The notes: generated by a model from the letters alone, not told the origin. A stretch of 64,000 nucleotides of DNA from Janthinobacterium sp. 67 (GCF_002797895.1 NZ_PGES01000001.1:5766001-5830000); one strand, 5' to 3'. Shown: positions 36,533-49,162, counted from the stretch's first letter. Numbers and translations are program-made.

Positions 36533-37291
36533 TTACATTTGCTTGAACAGGTGCAGGAAGCTGCGGCTCACTTCAAGCTTGTCGGATTTGCCTTTGATGA
36601 GCACCAGGTGGCGGCCGCGGATGTCGCGCGTCACGCCTTCGATGGCATTCACGTTGACGAGGGTGGCGCGGTGGATTTGCCAGAACAGGGAAGGGTCGAG
36701 CTCTTCGGCCAGATCGCGCACGGGCTTGCGTATCAGCGCCTCGTACTTGGCCGTCTGCACGCACGTGTATTTCTCGTCAGAACGGAAAAACAGAATCTCT
36801 TCCACGGGGATCATGCGCAAGTCCTGGCCGATGCTGGCCTGTATCCATTGCAAATACGTGGGCTTGGCCGTGATTTTTTCCGCCAGCTGCGACAGCATGG
36901 CCGTGACGCTGCTGTTGACGTCCATGGCGGGTTTGTTCAAGTGCGTTTTCAGGCGTTCCACCGTCACCAGCAAGCGCTCGTGCTCGGGCGGCTTGAGTAC
37001 ATAGTCGACGGCGCCCCGTTCGAAGGCTTCGACGGCGTGGCTGTCATAGGCCGTGACGAAGACGATGTGCGTCTTGCTGCCGATAACTTGCGCCGCTTCC
37101 ATGCCCGTCTTGCCCGGCATGCGGATATCGAGGAAGGCAAAGTCAGGCTTGAGTTGCTCCACCAGTTCGATCGCTTCGTCGCCATTCTTGGCTTCGCCGA
37201 TGATTTCCAGTTCGGGCCAGGCCTGGCCCAGGCGCAGGCGCAGTTGGTCGCGCATCAGTCTTTCGTCGTCGGCAATAATAGCGGTAGGCAT
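36533..37291 (-). CDS. LytTR-family response regulator (second system)
   Basis: 252 residues. Receiver domain (IIADDERLMRDQ, phospho-acceptor Asp in FAFLDIRMPG, Lys in YVLKPPEH) joined by a linker to a LytTR DNA-binding domain (IPVEEILFFRSDEKYTCV, SLFWQIHRATLVNVNAI). I chose the ATG at 37291 (MPTAIIADDE); a TTG nine bases upstream has no better support. It pairs with the LytS-like kinase 68 bases upstream on the same strand. Different sequence from the regulator at 6780-7499, so not a recent duplicate. Confidence 0.92.
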   Translation of the reverse strand: MPTAIIADDERLMRDQLRLRLGQAWPELEIIGEAKNGDEAIELVEQLKPDFAFLDIRMPGKTGMEAAQVIGSKTHIVFVTAYDSHAVEAFERGAVDYVLKPPEHERLLVTVERLKTHLNKPAMDVNSSVTAMLSQLAEKITAKPTYLQWIQASIGQDLRMIPVEEILFFRSDEKYTCVQTAKYEALIRKPVRDLAEELDPSLFWQIHRATLVNVNAIEGVTRDIRGRHLVLIKGKSDKLEVSRSFLHLFKQM

Positions 37292-37359
37292 AAGTCTCAA
37301 GTGTGAACAGGCGAAGATTGATTATTCAATGATTTGGCGTTTTTATCAACTACTCTGTC

Positions 37360-38652
37360 TTATTTGGACAATTGATAGGGCACTTCGATCACGGCGCACA
37401 CGCCGGACGGTTGATTTGGCGTAATGGTCAGGCTGCCCTCGTCGCCATGCAGCAGCTTCAGCCGCTCGCGGATCGTGGGCAAGCCCAGTCCCGTACCATC
37501 GCTGGGGACCACGCCAAAGCCCAGGCCGTCATCGGTGACCGTCACGCGCAGCTTGCTGTGCGCCACTTCGGCCACGATGCGCAGGGTGCCGCCTTCCGGC
37601 TTGACTTCCAGGCCGTGCTTGATGGCATTTTCCACCATCGATTGCAACATCATGGGCGGGAAGGCGGCGCTGCGCAGGCCGTCGGGAATCTGGAAATCGA
37701 CGGTCAGGCGCTCTTCCATGCGCATTTTCAGCAGGTTCAAGTACGCTTGCACCATGTCCGCTTCACGGCCGAGGTTGGTAATGAGGGCGTTGTCGCGCAT
37801 TTGCGGCAGCACGGCGCGCAGATACTGGATCAGGCTGCGCTGCATCTTGGCCGCACGCGGCGGGTCGACCTGAATCAGGTGCTCGACGGAGGCAAGCGTG
37901 TTGAACAGGAAGTGCGGCTCGACTTGCGCCTGCATCATCTGCATCTTCGCCTCGCTGAGCTGGCGCTGCATGGATTCGCGTTCGGCTGCTTCGTTCGCCG
38001 TGACGGTTTCCGCTTCCGCACGTTTCTTGCCGCCGACCAGCGCTTTCATGGCGAAAAGGGCCAACACCAGCAAGGAGACAAAGCTCTTGAACCAGGTCGA
38101 GGCTTGCTGGTGATAGCGCGACACTTTTTGTTCGGCAGCATCATCGACGGCTTCTTCGATGGCATTTGACAGCTCTTCGCCGATTTGTGGCGGCAATTCA
38201 ATATGAACCTCTTCGCCCGATGCATTGGTCGTCACCGGATAATTAGGCTTGGCGGGGGCGGCAGGCGGCTCGGGTGGTTCTGACGGCACGGCTTTGGCCT
38301 GCGCGTCCGCTTCGGCGGCATCGGCCGGTTCGCTGGCCGCGTCGGTGGCGCTGCTGCGCCGGTTCTTGTTGTTGCGGGGATTGAAATGGATGCCCGTATC
38401 GTCGATCAGGATATTGGTTTCACCCGAACCCTTGCTGCTGCGTTTGTGCGACTTGATGACAACTTCTTCATCCGGGCTGGACGAGAACAGCTCATCTTGC
38501 AAAATGGAACCGGCGATCAGTGCCAGCGCAGCGAACAGGAAGAATTTCCACCAAGACAGTTGGGTGACCCAGGTCGTCGTCGCGTCGAATGCCCGTTGCA
38601 ACCAAGCGAGGATGGTTTTCAACAATTCGGGCAGGCTGGAAATCGGAAGCAT
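37360..38652 (-). CDS. LytS-like sensor histidine kinase with large extracytoplasmic domain
   Basis: 430 residues. A transmembrane segment near 32-50 (WWKFFLFAALALIAGSIL), then about 130 residues rich in Pro, Ala, Glu and Ser with low complexity, a second membrane segment (SFVSLLVLALFAMKALV), and the His_kinase core with acceptor His in VEPHFLFNTLASVE and N-box QSMVENAIKHGLE. The catalytic part ends with the family-typical GTGLGLPTIRERL. The low-complexity extracytoplasmic part has no known sensor fold that I recognise. Kinase of the second LytTR pair. Confidence 0.9.
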   Translation of the reverse strand: MLPISSLPELLKTILAWLQRAFDATTTWVTQLSWWKFFLFAALALIAGSILQDELFSSSPDEEVVIKSHKRSSKGSGETNILIDDTGIHFNPRNNKNRRSSATDAASEPADAAEADAQAKAVPSEPPEPPAAPAKPNYPVTTNASGEEVHIELPPQIGEELSNAIEEAVDDAAEQKVSRYHQQASTWFKSFVSLLVLALFAMKALVGGKKRAEAETVTANEAAERESMQRQLSEAKMQMMQAQVEPHFLFNTLASVEHLIQVDPPRAAKMQRSLIQYLRAVLPQMRDNALITNLGREADMVQAYLNLLKMRMEERLTVDFQIPDGLRSAAFPPMMLQSMVENAIKHGLEVKPEGGTLRIVAEVAHSKLRVTVTDDGLGFGVVPSDGTGLGLPTIRERLKLLHGDEGSLTITPNQPSGVCAVIEVPYQLSK

Positions 38653-38844
38653 GGGGCACTTTCAAATACAAGAGTTAATGGACGCAGCGGGCAAGTTTAA
38701 CCCCTTGTTGCGTAGCGTCAGAGTCTGATGGTGCCACTGTGCCTAAAGACCACGAACTACGCCAGCCGATTGCGACAGGCTGCACAAAAAGGCGCTTGAA
38801 GTGAAGGCCAGGCTTGCTGGGCGGTGAGGGGCGGTAAATATCGC

Positions 38845-38873
38845 TTGCGGGGAATGTGGGGCAGGGCTATAAT
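38845..38873 (+). promoter_or_regulatory. rrn promoter P1
   Basis: TTGCGG (38845-38850), 17 bases, TATAAT (38868-38873), followed by a GC-rich discriminator CGCCCCC, as expected for a stringently controlled ribosomal promoter. About 390 bases before the mature 16S. The 38653-38844 stretch upstream shows no other feature. Confidence 0.65.
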
Positions 38874-38931
38874 TCGCCCCCTCGCTGAACGACGCATGCA
38901 AATGCAGAGTGAGACGAGAGAAAAGAAGGAG

Positions 38932-38960
38932 TTGACGGATTTAGCGAAATGCTTCATACT
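38932..38960 (+). promoter_or_regulatory. Second candidate rrn promoter P2
   Basis: TTGACG (38932-38937), 17 bases, CATACT (38955-38960). Good -35 and spacing, weaker -10. Sits 87 bases downstream of P1, the usual tandem arrangement. Confidence 0.55.
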
Positions 38961-39025
38961 CTTCCTTCTTCGCAGCTGACAAACACAACGCTTTGTCGAT
39001 AGCGCGAAAGCAGTAACCGAATATA

Positions 39026-39037
39026 GTTCTTTAACAA
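39026..39037 (+). promoter_or_regulatory. boxA antitermination site in the rrn leader
   Basis: GTTCTTTAACAA matches the boxA core (Nus-factor loading) and recurs in the 16S-23S spacer at 41125. It lies before the first hairpin of the leader. Confidence 0.7.
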
Positions 39038-39041
39038 TTAA

Positions 39042-39067
39042 CAGTCGATAAGTGTGGGCATTTGATG
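39042..39067 (+). other. 5' half of the 16S precursor processing stem
   Basis: This segment is complementary to 40824-40849 in the spacer, across about 26 bases with one or two wobble or mismatched positions. Together they would form the RNase III stalk that frames the 16S rRNA. A second, shorter copy of the 3' half (ATCAAATGTTCACA, 39110-39123) is found within the leader itself; see findings. Confidence 0.65.
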
Positions 39068-39180
39068 TAAGTGCAGCGTCAATCTTCGGATTGGCGTCTA
39101 ACTTAAAATATCAAATGTTCACAAGAAATAATGAAATAGGATACTTCTTCGGAAGTAGCCTGTCAGTTTTTTGAGTGAGC

Positions 39181-39205
39181 AAACCCCTCGCAATGCGAGG
39201 GGTTT
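39181..39205 (+). other. Leader hairpin AAACCCCTCGC/GCGAGGGGTTT
   Basis: Eleven-pair perfect stem with an AAT loop, 54 bases before the mature 16S. The T-run after it is only three, so it is unlikely to terminate; it may guide 16S 5'-end processing. Confidence 0.6.
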
Positions 39206-39258
39206 GAACTAGTTAAATAGTTCGACCATGCCGGTAAAACGGCAAAGTAACAGAGATT

Positions 39259-40792
<1,534 letters not shown>

Positions 40793-40889
40793 GAGTTTGC
40801 ACGAATCAGGTAACTGGTTCACGCATCAAATGTTCACACTTATCGGCTGTTTAATTAAGAAGAAACAGTAGTCGTAGTAGTTCCGCGTT

Positions 40890-40966
40890 GGGGCTGTAGC
40901 TCAGCTGGTTAGAGCACCGTGTTGATAACGCGGGGGTCGTTGGTTCGAGTCCAACCAGCCCTACCA
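40890..40966 (+). tRNA. tRNA-Ile (GAT)
   Basis: 77 bases with encoded CCA. Acceptor GGGGCTG pairs with CAGCCCT, the D arm AGCTCAGCTGGTTAGAGC and T arm GGTTCGAGTC are canonical, anticodon GAT at 40924-40926. First of two tRNAs in the 16S-23S spacer, the standard order. Confidence 0.97.
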
Positions 40967-40977
40967 GTCATTACCCA

Positions 40978-41053
40978 GGGGGATTAGCTCAGCTGGGAGA
41001 GCACCTGCTTTGCAAGCAGGGGGTCGTCGGTTCGATCCCGTCATCCTCCACCA
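40978..41053 (+). tRNA. tRNA-Ala (TGC)
   Basis: 76 bases with encoded CCA. Acceptor GGGGGAT pairs with ATCCTCC (one G-T), anticodon loop CTTTGCAAG with TGC at 41011-41013, T loop TTCGATC. Eleven bases after tRNA-Ile, in the same precursor. Confidence 0.97.
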
Positions 41054-41124
41054 AAGTTTTACTTGAAAGTACAAATGTAAGCCTCTGGGTTTAGATTTGA
41101 TCTTTTAGCGATCAAAGCTGTTTC

Positions 41125-41292
41125 GTTCTTTAACAATCTGGAAGAAGTAAAGATTATTTATTGATCGGTTTGCCGTAAAAAGCGAATCGATGGGTAATGA
41201 TTGTATGTATCAACAAACAAGCAACAACGTTGTACTTTCTTATCCCTGTAGCGCTCTTTGATGACTTCGGTCTTCAGAGGCTAACGTTATAG
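41125..41292 (+). other. boxA and 5' half of the 23S processing stalk
   Basis: GTTCTTTAACAA (41125-41136) is a second boxA. Bases after it pair with 44183-44276 downstream of 23S in blocks: AATCTGGAAGAAG/CTTCTTCCAGATT, GGTAATGA/TCATTACC, GTATCAACAAAC/GTTTGTTGATAC, CAACGTTGTAC/GTACAACGTTG and CTTATCC/GGATAAG. This is the long RNase III stem of the 23S precursor. Confidence 0.75.
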
Positions 41293-44182
<2,890 letters not shown>

Positions 44183-44318
44183 ATAACCTTAGCAGGTACA
44201 GAGGATAAGACGGTACAACGTTGTGAGTTTGTTGATACTACCAGTCATTACCCCGATCTTTGCTTCTTCCAGATTCAGGCTTTGTCGCTCCACCGAGGAC
44301 AAATGCCAGTACAAGTTA

Positions 44319-44433
44319 TGCCTGATGACCATAGCAAGTTGGTCCCACCCCTTCCCATCCCGAACAGGACCGTGAAACAACTTTGCGCCGATGATAGTGC
44401 TGCAACCAGTGTGAAAGTAGGTTATCGTCAGGC
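44319..44433 (+). rRNA. rrf: 5S ribosomal RNA
   Basis: About 115 bases. The terminal helix TGCCTGATGA with TCAGGC, the loop segment CCCATCCCGAACAGG and the helix IV/loop E region are all present. Last gene of the rrn operon, 137 bases after 23S; ends to within a few bases. Confidence 0.93.
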
Positions 44434-44442
44434 TTGTTATAC

Positions 44443-44480
44443 AAAAAAACCCCTTCCGGTGATCCGGTTGGGGTTTTTTT
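44443..44480 (+). terminator. rrn operon terminator
   Basis: A-run, CCCC-TT-CCGG arm, TGAT loop, CCGG-TT-GGGG arm and seven T. The two TT pairs face each other as an internal loop. Ends nine bases after 5S. Confidence 0.88.
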
Positions 44481-44535
44481 ACGTCCAATGATTTTATGCA
44501 TGGCATCGACCGCGTGCTACCTTGAAAGGGATATC

Positions 44536-45843
44536 TTGTCTGCTGTGCATACACTGGAACAATTACGTGCTGGTCAACTGGCTGGCCTGCGCCGCCTGAA
44601 ACTGTCCTGCGGCCTGACGGCATTCCCCCGCGAAATCTTCGACCTGGCCGACAGCCTGGAAATCCTCGACCTGTCCGGCAACGCGCTATCCACATTGCCC
44701 GACGATTTGCCGCGCCTGCACAAGCTGCGCATCATTTTTTGCTCGGATAATCTGTTCACCACCTTGCCGGCCGTGCTCGGTTCATGCCTTGCCCTGGAAA
44801 TGATCGGGTTCAAGGCGAACCGGATACGCCACGTGCCGGCCGCAGCCTTGCCGCCCAAGCTGCGCTGGCTGACCCTGACCGACAATGCCATCGAGTCCAT
44901 GCCCGATGAGCTGGGCAAGTGCAGTCAATTGCAGAAACTCATGCTGGCTGGGAACTGCCTGAGCCACTTGCCCGCTACCCTGGCGGCTTGCCGTCGGCTG
45001 GAGCTGGTGCGCATTGCCGCCAACCGTTTCACGGCGCTGCCCGACTGCCTGCTGTCCTTGCCACGCCTGAGCTGGCTCGCATATGCGGGCAATCCCTTTA
45101 CGGAAGCGCGTGAGCTGGCCGCTCTGGCCGGTACAGCTGTGGCGGGCGTGGCCTGGCAGCGCCTGGAACTGGCGCAGCAGCTGGGCGAGGGCGCGTCGGG
45201 CGTGATTTACCGTGCCCGCCTCGATGGCGTCGATGATGTCGCCGTCAAAGTGTTCAAGGGGGCGATGACCAGCGATGGCTTGCCGCGCAGCGAGATGGCC
45301 GCCTGTATCCGCGCCGGTGCCCATCCGGGACTGATTCCCATCCTAGGGACGCTCGATGCGCATCCGCAAGGGGCGACGGGGCTCGTCATGCCGCTTATCG
45401 ACGTTGCCTACCGCAACCTGGCCGGCCCGCCGAGCCTGGCATCGTGCACGCGCGACGTGTATGCCGATGGCGGGTGCTTTGAGGCACAGCAAGCGCTGGC
45501 CATTGCCCACGGCATCTCCTCAGCCGTGTGCCAACTGCATGCGCACGGCATCGTGCATGGCGACCTGTATGCGCACAATATCCTGCATGCGGACGCCGGC
45601 GCCTGCCTGCTGGGCGACTTTGGCGCGGCCTCGATGTTTGCGCCGGGTTCGCCGCAAGGGGAAGTGCTGCAGGGCATGGAGGCGCGCGCCTTTGGCGTGT
45701 TGCTGGGCGAGTTGATCACGCATGGTACGACGCCTTTGCCCGCCTTGCAGGCCTTGATGGATGCTTGCCTGCAGGAAGACGTATTGCGCCGGCCCACGTT
45801 CGACGCGATCGAACGGGCATTGCGTGACATGCTCCCCGCATAA
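44536..45843 (+). CDS. Leucine-rich-repeat protein kinase (Hanks type)
   Basis: 435 residues from TTG at 44536. About eight short LRRs (residues 15-200; repeated LxxLxLxxNxLxxLP patterns such as LEILDLSGNALSTLP and LQKLMLAGNCLSHLP) are fused to a compact protein kinase domain (about 210-430). Kinase motifs: Gly-rich loop GEGASG (from G217), K238 in VAVKVF, catalytic Asp343 in IVHGDLYAHNIL, and DFG at 361-363. All catalytic residues are present; the activation segment is short with no clear APE. No membrane segment. The TTG follows AAAGGG by five bases; ATG at 44500 and GTG at 44545 are alternatives and the ATG is close to the rrn terminator. Alone between rrn and a terminator. Confidence 0.88.
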   Translation: MSAVHTLEQLRAGQLAGLRRLKLSCGLTAFPREIFDLADSLEILDLSGNALSTLPDDLPRLHKLRIIFCSDNLFTTLPAVLGSCLALEMIGFKANRIRHVPAAALPPKLRWLTLTDNAIESMPDELGKCSQLQKLMLAGNCLSHLPATLAACRRLELVRIAANRFTALPDCLLSLPRLSWLAYAGNPFTEARELAALAGTAVAGVAWQRLELAQQLGEGASGVIYRARLDGVDDVAVKVFKGAMTSDGLPRSEMAACIRAGAHPGLIPILGTLDAHPQGATGLVMPLIDVAYRNLAGPPSLASCTRDVYADGGCFEAQQALAIAHGISSAVCQLHAHGIVHGDLYAHNILHADAGACLLGDFGAASMFAPGSPQGEVLQGMEARAFGVLLGELITHGTTPLPALQALMDACLQEDVLRRPTFDAIERALRDMLPA

Positions 45844-45880
45844 AAAAAATGGCGCAGCCTTCGCAGGCTGCGCCATTTTT
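45844..45880. terminator. Bidirectional terminator, LRR kinase and flavoprotein gene
   Basis: A-run, TGGCGCAGCCT, TCGC loop, AGGCTGCGCCA, T-run. Perfect 11-pair stem; serves the plus-strand kinase and the minus-strand NMO-like gene. Confidence 0.9.
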
Positions 45881-45898
45881 ATATCAGGCTGACAAGAT

Positions 45899-47164
45899 TC
45901 AGCTTGCTGCCAGGATTTCTTTTTCCGGCAGGGCGATCTGGTTGTCGACGCTGAACTGGTAATCCTTGAAGACGTGTTCGGCCGTCAGGATCTGGTATTC
46001 GCCGTTGTCGAGCTTGTGCGTGGTGTCCTTCAGGCGATACGTGTAATGGCCGCAGGTCCAGCAATTGAAGTTGCGCATGTGCGTGCACAGGCAAGTCTTG
46101 TCCATCACGACGACGGTTTTTTGCTCCGGATGGGCAGCCACTTCGCGGTTGTACGAGTTGATGTACGCGCAGTTACCGGTCGCGTCGAGCAGGTAGCCAT
46201 ACGATTCGCAGCCTGGACGGATGCCGGCGCCGATGGCGGGCGTGTTCTTCAGCATGCGCATCGGGTAACCCGTCGGCGAGACGCCATTGACGATGATGTC
46301 TTCTTCCGATGCCTTGTAGTATTCCTGCTTGACCTTGTTTGGCAAGCCGCATTCCTTGGTGACGGTAAAGCGCGTCGCCACTTGCACGCCGGCCGCGCCC
46401 GCTTCCAGGAAGGACACGGCATCGCTGCCCGTGAAGATGCCGCCAGCGGCGATCAGCGGGATGTCCAGCTGCTCGGCCTTCAGGTAGGCCAGCAGTTCTG
46501 CCGTGATCGTGTGCAGGTCGTAATTGGCCCAGTCCATGCCGAAACCCAGGTGGCCGCCAGCCAAAGGTCCTTCGACGATGATGAAGTCGGGCAAACGGTC
46601 CAGCTTGGCGTTCTTGCGCAGGAAAATCTGCAGGGCGCGCACGGACGACACGATGATGCCCAGCTTGGCATCACGGAAACGCGGGTGATCGGCCATCAGG
46701 GCGAACGAACCGAAGTGCAAACCGGCGGACAGGGTGATGCCGTCGATGCCGGCATCCAGTGCCGCATTCAGGCGCACGCGCAAGGTTTCACGCGGTCCAT
46801 TCATGGTCAGCTTTTCCATGCAATTGACGAAGATCAAACCATCGCCTTTTTTCGCTTCCATGGTGCGGCCGATATGCAGGCGTTGCGCTTCCGCCAGGCG
46901 GCCCAGGTCGAACTGCACCACGGCCTTGTCGCTGTTATTGATGTTGAACTTGTACAGTTTCGTCTTGTCTTTGACGAAGGTGGTGTCGAAACGGCGATCC
47001 GACACGTCTTCCACCATGGCATCGGAGATATGCCCGATACCGTTCAGCCGGGCCGCTTCCAGGGCCAGCTCCGACGTGGAAATATCCACACCCATTCCGC
47101 CTATCATGATGGGCACATATTCTTTTTTGCCAAATCGCAGGCGGAAATCATCAACACGTTTCAT
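45899..47164 (-). CDS. Nitronate monooxygenase-like FMN protein with C-terminal Cys cluster
   Basis: 421 residues. TIM-barrel flavoprotein of the nitronate monooxygenase/2-nitropropane dioxygenase superfamily: N-terminal PIMIGGMGVDIST, central VEGPLAGGHLGFG, and IPLIAAGGIFTGSDAV plus AAGVQVATRF for FMN phosphate. The catalytic His is in AGGHLG. An added C-terminal segment has C-x-C (CLCTHM), then NCWTC with His nearby, a CxC...CxxC arrangement resembling a metal or Fe-S site. AAGGAT precedes the ATG. Substrate unclear: nitronate oxidation and FabK-like enoyl reduction are both possible. Confidence 0.82.
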   Translation of the reverse strand: MKRVDDFRLRFGKKEYVPIMIGGMGVDISTSELALEAARLNGIGHISDAMVEDVSDRRFDTTFVKDKTKLYKFNINNSDKAVVQFDLGRLAEAQRLHIGRTMEAKKGDGLIFVNCMEKLTMNGPRETLRVRLNAALDAGIDGITLSAGLHFGSFALMADHPRFRDAKLGIIVSSVRALQIFLRKNAKLDRLPDFIIVEGPLAGGHLGFGMDWANYDLHTITAELLAYLKAEQLDIPLIAAGGIFTGSDAVSFLEAGAAGVQVATRFTVTKECGLPNKVKQEYYKASEEDIIVNGVSPTGYPMRMLKNTPAIGAGIRPGCESYGYLLDATGNCAYINSYNREVAAHPEQKTVVVMDKTCLCTHMRNFNCWTCGHYTYRLKDTTHKLDNGEYQILTAEHVFKDYQFSVDNQIALPEKEILAAS

Positions 47165-47349
47165 TGCTATCCTTAGACTACCGTGGTTATCACTGAGCCA
47201 GATGTACGGTCAAGCCCGGCGCCGGTCGGGCGCGCGGGCGCATGTAGCTGTGCGCAGCTTCAATTCTACCCCAAGCGGGCAGGCTCTCCGAGGCAGAGCT
47301 TGCCTCCATGCGGGTGCAAGCGCAGGCTGGAGCGTGCGCAGCATCGAAA

Positions 47350-47835
47350 TTAATCGCGGAAATTGTTAAATTCCAGCGGCATGTCGGGCACGTCCTTGCG
47401 CAGCATGGCCATGGCCGCCTGCAGGTCGTCGCGCTTGGCGCCCGTGACGCGCACGGCTTCGCCCTGGATGCTCGCTTGCACTTTCATCTTGCTGTCCTTG
47501 ATGACGCGCACGATTTTCTTGGCATCATCCGATTCGATGCCATTCTTGATCTTGATGATCTGCTTGACCTTGTCGCCGCCGATCTTCTTGATGTCGCCTT
47601 CGTCGAGGAAGCGTACATCGACCTTGCGTTTGGTCAATTTGTTGGTCAGCACGTCGCGTACCTGGCTGAGCTGGAATTCCGAATCCGCAAACGCGGTCAA
47701 TTCGTTTTCCTTGTGTTCGACGCGGGCGTCGCTGCCCTTGAAGTCGAAGCGGGTCGTGATTTCCTTGTTCGATTGCTCGACTGCATTCTTGACTTCGATC
47801 ATATCGGCTTCGGAGACTACATCAAATGACGGCAT
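47350..47835 (-). CDS. yajQ: YajQ family nucleotide-binding protein
   Basis: 161 residues, the usual length. Starts [18 protein letters not shown], contains the conserved [12 protein letters not shown], and ends PLEFNNFRD. YajQ is a small two-domain RNA-binding-like fold; homologues bind GTP or RNA, and Xanthomonas members bind cyclic-di-GMP and act as transcriptional co-regulators. With WspR and the GGDEF/EAL protein in the same window this is worth noting. AAAGGAAC before the ATG. Divergent from murB. Confidence 0.94.
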   Translation of the reverse strand: MPSFDVVSEADMIEVKNAVEQSNKEITTRFDFKGSDARVEHKENELTAFADSEFQLSQVRDVLTNKLTKRKVDVRFLDEGDIKKIGGDKVKQIIKIKNGIESDDAKKIVRVIKDSKMKVQASIQGEAVRVTGAKRDDLQAAMAMLRKDVPDMPLEFNNFRD

Positions 47836-48020
47836 GGTCTGTTCCTTTTCTTGTTAAAGCGAGCGCGCGCTCGGCGCACTGGGCCTTGGCGGCTGATTCC
47901 GCGCCATGGGACGGCCCTGTTAAAGATGCGACATTTTAACGGACAACGGACAAGTCGCCCTTGTCCTGAGGTGGTTTTTTGTCGCTTTCGCTCTATAATC
48001 GAGCAAAATTTCCCTATCTC

Positions 48021-49049
48021 ATGCATCCAGAGCTCACCATCGAACACAATTACAACCTCCAGCGCCTGAATACCTTCGGCATCGCGGCCAACGCTGCCGC
48101 CTATGTACGCATCACTTCGCAGGCCCAATTGCAGGCCGCGCTGCAAGATCCCGCCCTGTCCGCCATGCCGCGCCTGATATTGGGCGGCGGCAGCAACATC
48201 GTGCTCACGGGCGACTTTCCCGGCGCCGTGCTGCACATGGCCACGCGCGGCATGCGCCTGGCGCAGGCGGACTTCGAGACGATACTCGTCACGGCCGCGG
48301 CCGGCGAAAACTGGCACGATTTCGTGCAGTGGACCCTGGCGCAAGGCGTGGGCGGGCTGGAAAACTTGTCATTGATCCCCGGCACGGTAGGCGCGGCGCC
48401 TATCCAGAATATCGGCGCGTATGGCGTTGAAATCAAGGATTATCTGCATAGCGTGAGCGTCATGCACAGCGCCAGCGGCATCGTCTTCGACATGGACCGC
48501 GACGCTTGCCGCTTTGCCTATCGCGACAGCATCTTCAAGCAGGCGGACGGGCGCGAGCTGATCGTGCTGGAAGTGACGTTTGCCTTGCCAGCCGAATGGC
48601 AGCCGAACTTGCGCTATGCGGAACTGGCGCAGGCCGTGGCCGAGCGCAATCTTGCCGAGCCGACGCCGCAACAGGTGGCCGACACGGTAATGGCGATCCG
48701 CCGGCGAAAATTGCCGGATCCTGCCGTGATCGGCAATGCGGGCAGTTTCTTCAAGAATCCCGTGGTGTCACGGGAGCAATGTCTTGCCTTGCTGGAACGT
48801 TTCCCTGCGCTTGTGCACCATGCGCAAGCCGATGGCACGGAAAAGCTGGCGGCCGGCTGGCTGATCGATCAGTGTGGCTGGAAGGGAAAAAACCTGGGGC
48901 CCGCGGGAGTGTATCCCAAGCAGGCGCTGGTTCTGGTGAATAATGGCGGCGCTCGTGGCGCGGACATTACCCGGCTGGCGGAAGCGATACAGGATGATGT
49001 AGAGGCGAAATATGGCGTGCGCCTGTCGCCCGAGCCTGTGTTTGTCTAA
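48021..49049 (+). CDS. murB: UDP-N-acetylenolpyruvoylglucosamine reductase
   Basis: 342 residues, type I MurB with an FAD-binding domain (LNTFGIAANAAAYVRI..., GGGSNIVLTGDF) and a C-terminal MurB domain (GNAGSFFKNPVV with the catalytic Ser, then the Glu in the C-terminal EAIQDDVEAKYGV). It reduces UDP-GlcNAc-enolpyruvate to UDP-MurNAc for peptidoglycan. I chose the ATG at 48021 (MHPELTIEH). TATAAT at 47994-47999 would make the leader only about 15 nt, with no clear ribosome site. An in-frame start at 47979 overlaps that -10. Confidence 0.95.
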   Translation: MHPELTIEHNYNLQRLNTFGIAANAAAYVRITSQAQLQAALQDPALSAMPRLILGGGSNIVLTGDFPGAVLHMATRGMRLAQADFETILVTAAAGENWHDFVQWTLAQGVGGLENLSLIPGTVGAAPIQNIGAYGVEIKDYLHSVSVMHSASGIVFDMDRDACRFAYRDSIFKQADGRELIVLEVTFALPAEWQPNLRYAELAQAVAERNLAEPTPQQVADTVMAIRRRKLPDPAVIGNAGSFFKNPVVSREQCLALLERFPALVHHAQADGTEKLAAGWLIDQCGWKGKNLGPAGVYPKQALVLVNNGGARGADITRLAEAIQDDVEAKYGVRLSPEPVFV

Positions 49050-49055
49050 ATAGTC

Positions 49056-49162
49056 AATCCGCGCTTGAAAAAATGTTCAGGGCAAGGCGCATTGCCGAAG
49101 ACAGTACGTATAGTACGGCGAGGCAGTGCAACGCAGCCATGGACGTTTTTTCTGCGTGGATT
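49056..49162. repeat. Long imperfect intergenic hairpin
   Basis: Left arm starts AATCCGCG, right arm ends CGTGGATT; inside them GAAAAAATGTTC pairs with GGACGTTTTTTC, and GGGCAAGGCGCATTGCC with GGCGAGGCAGTGCAACGC, in part with wobbles, down to a GTACGTATAGTAC centre. The right end overlaps two bases of the ppnP stop codon. Looks like a dispersed intergenic repeat (MITE-like). Confidence 0.7.

Noticed and set aside
39181..39205. A terminator in the rrn leader
   Set aside because: Strong stem but only three T after it, before a complete rRNA operon; more likely a processing structure.
40890..41053. tRNA genes as an integration site
   Set aside because: Both are internal to the rrn spacer and no integrase or flanking duplication is found.
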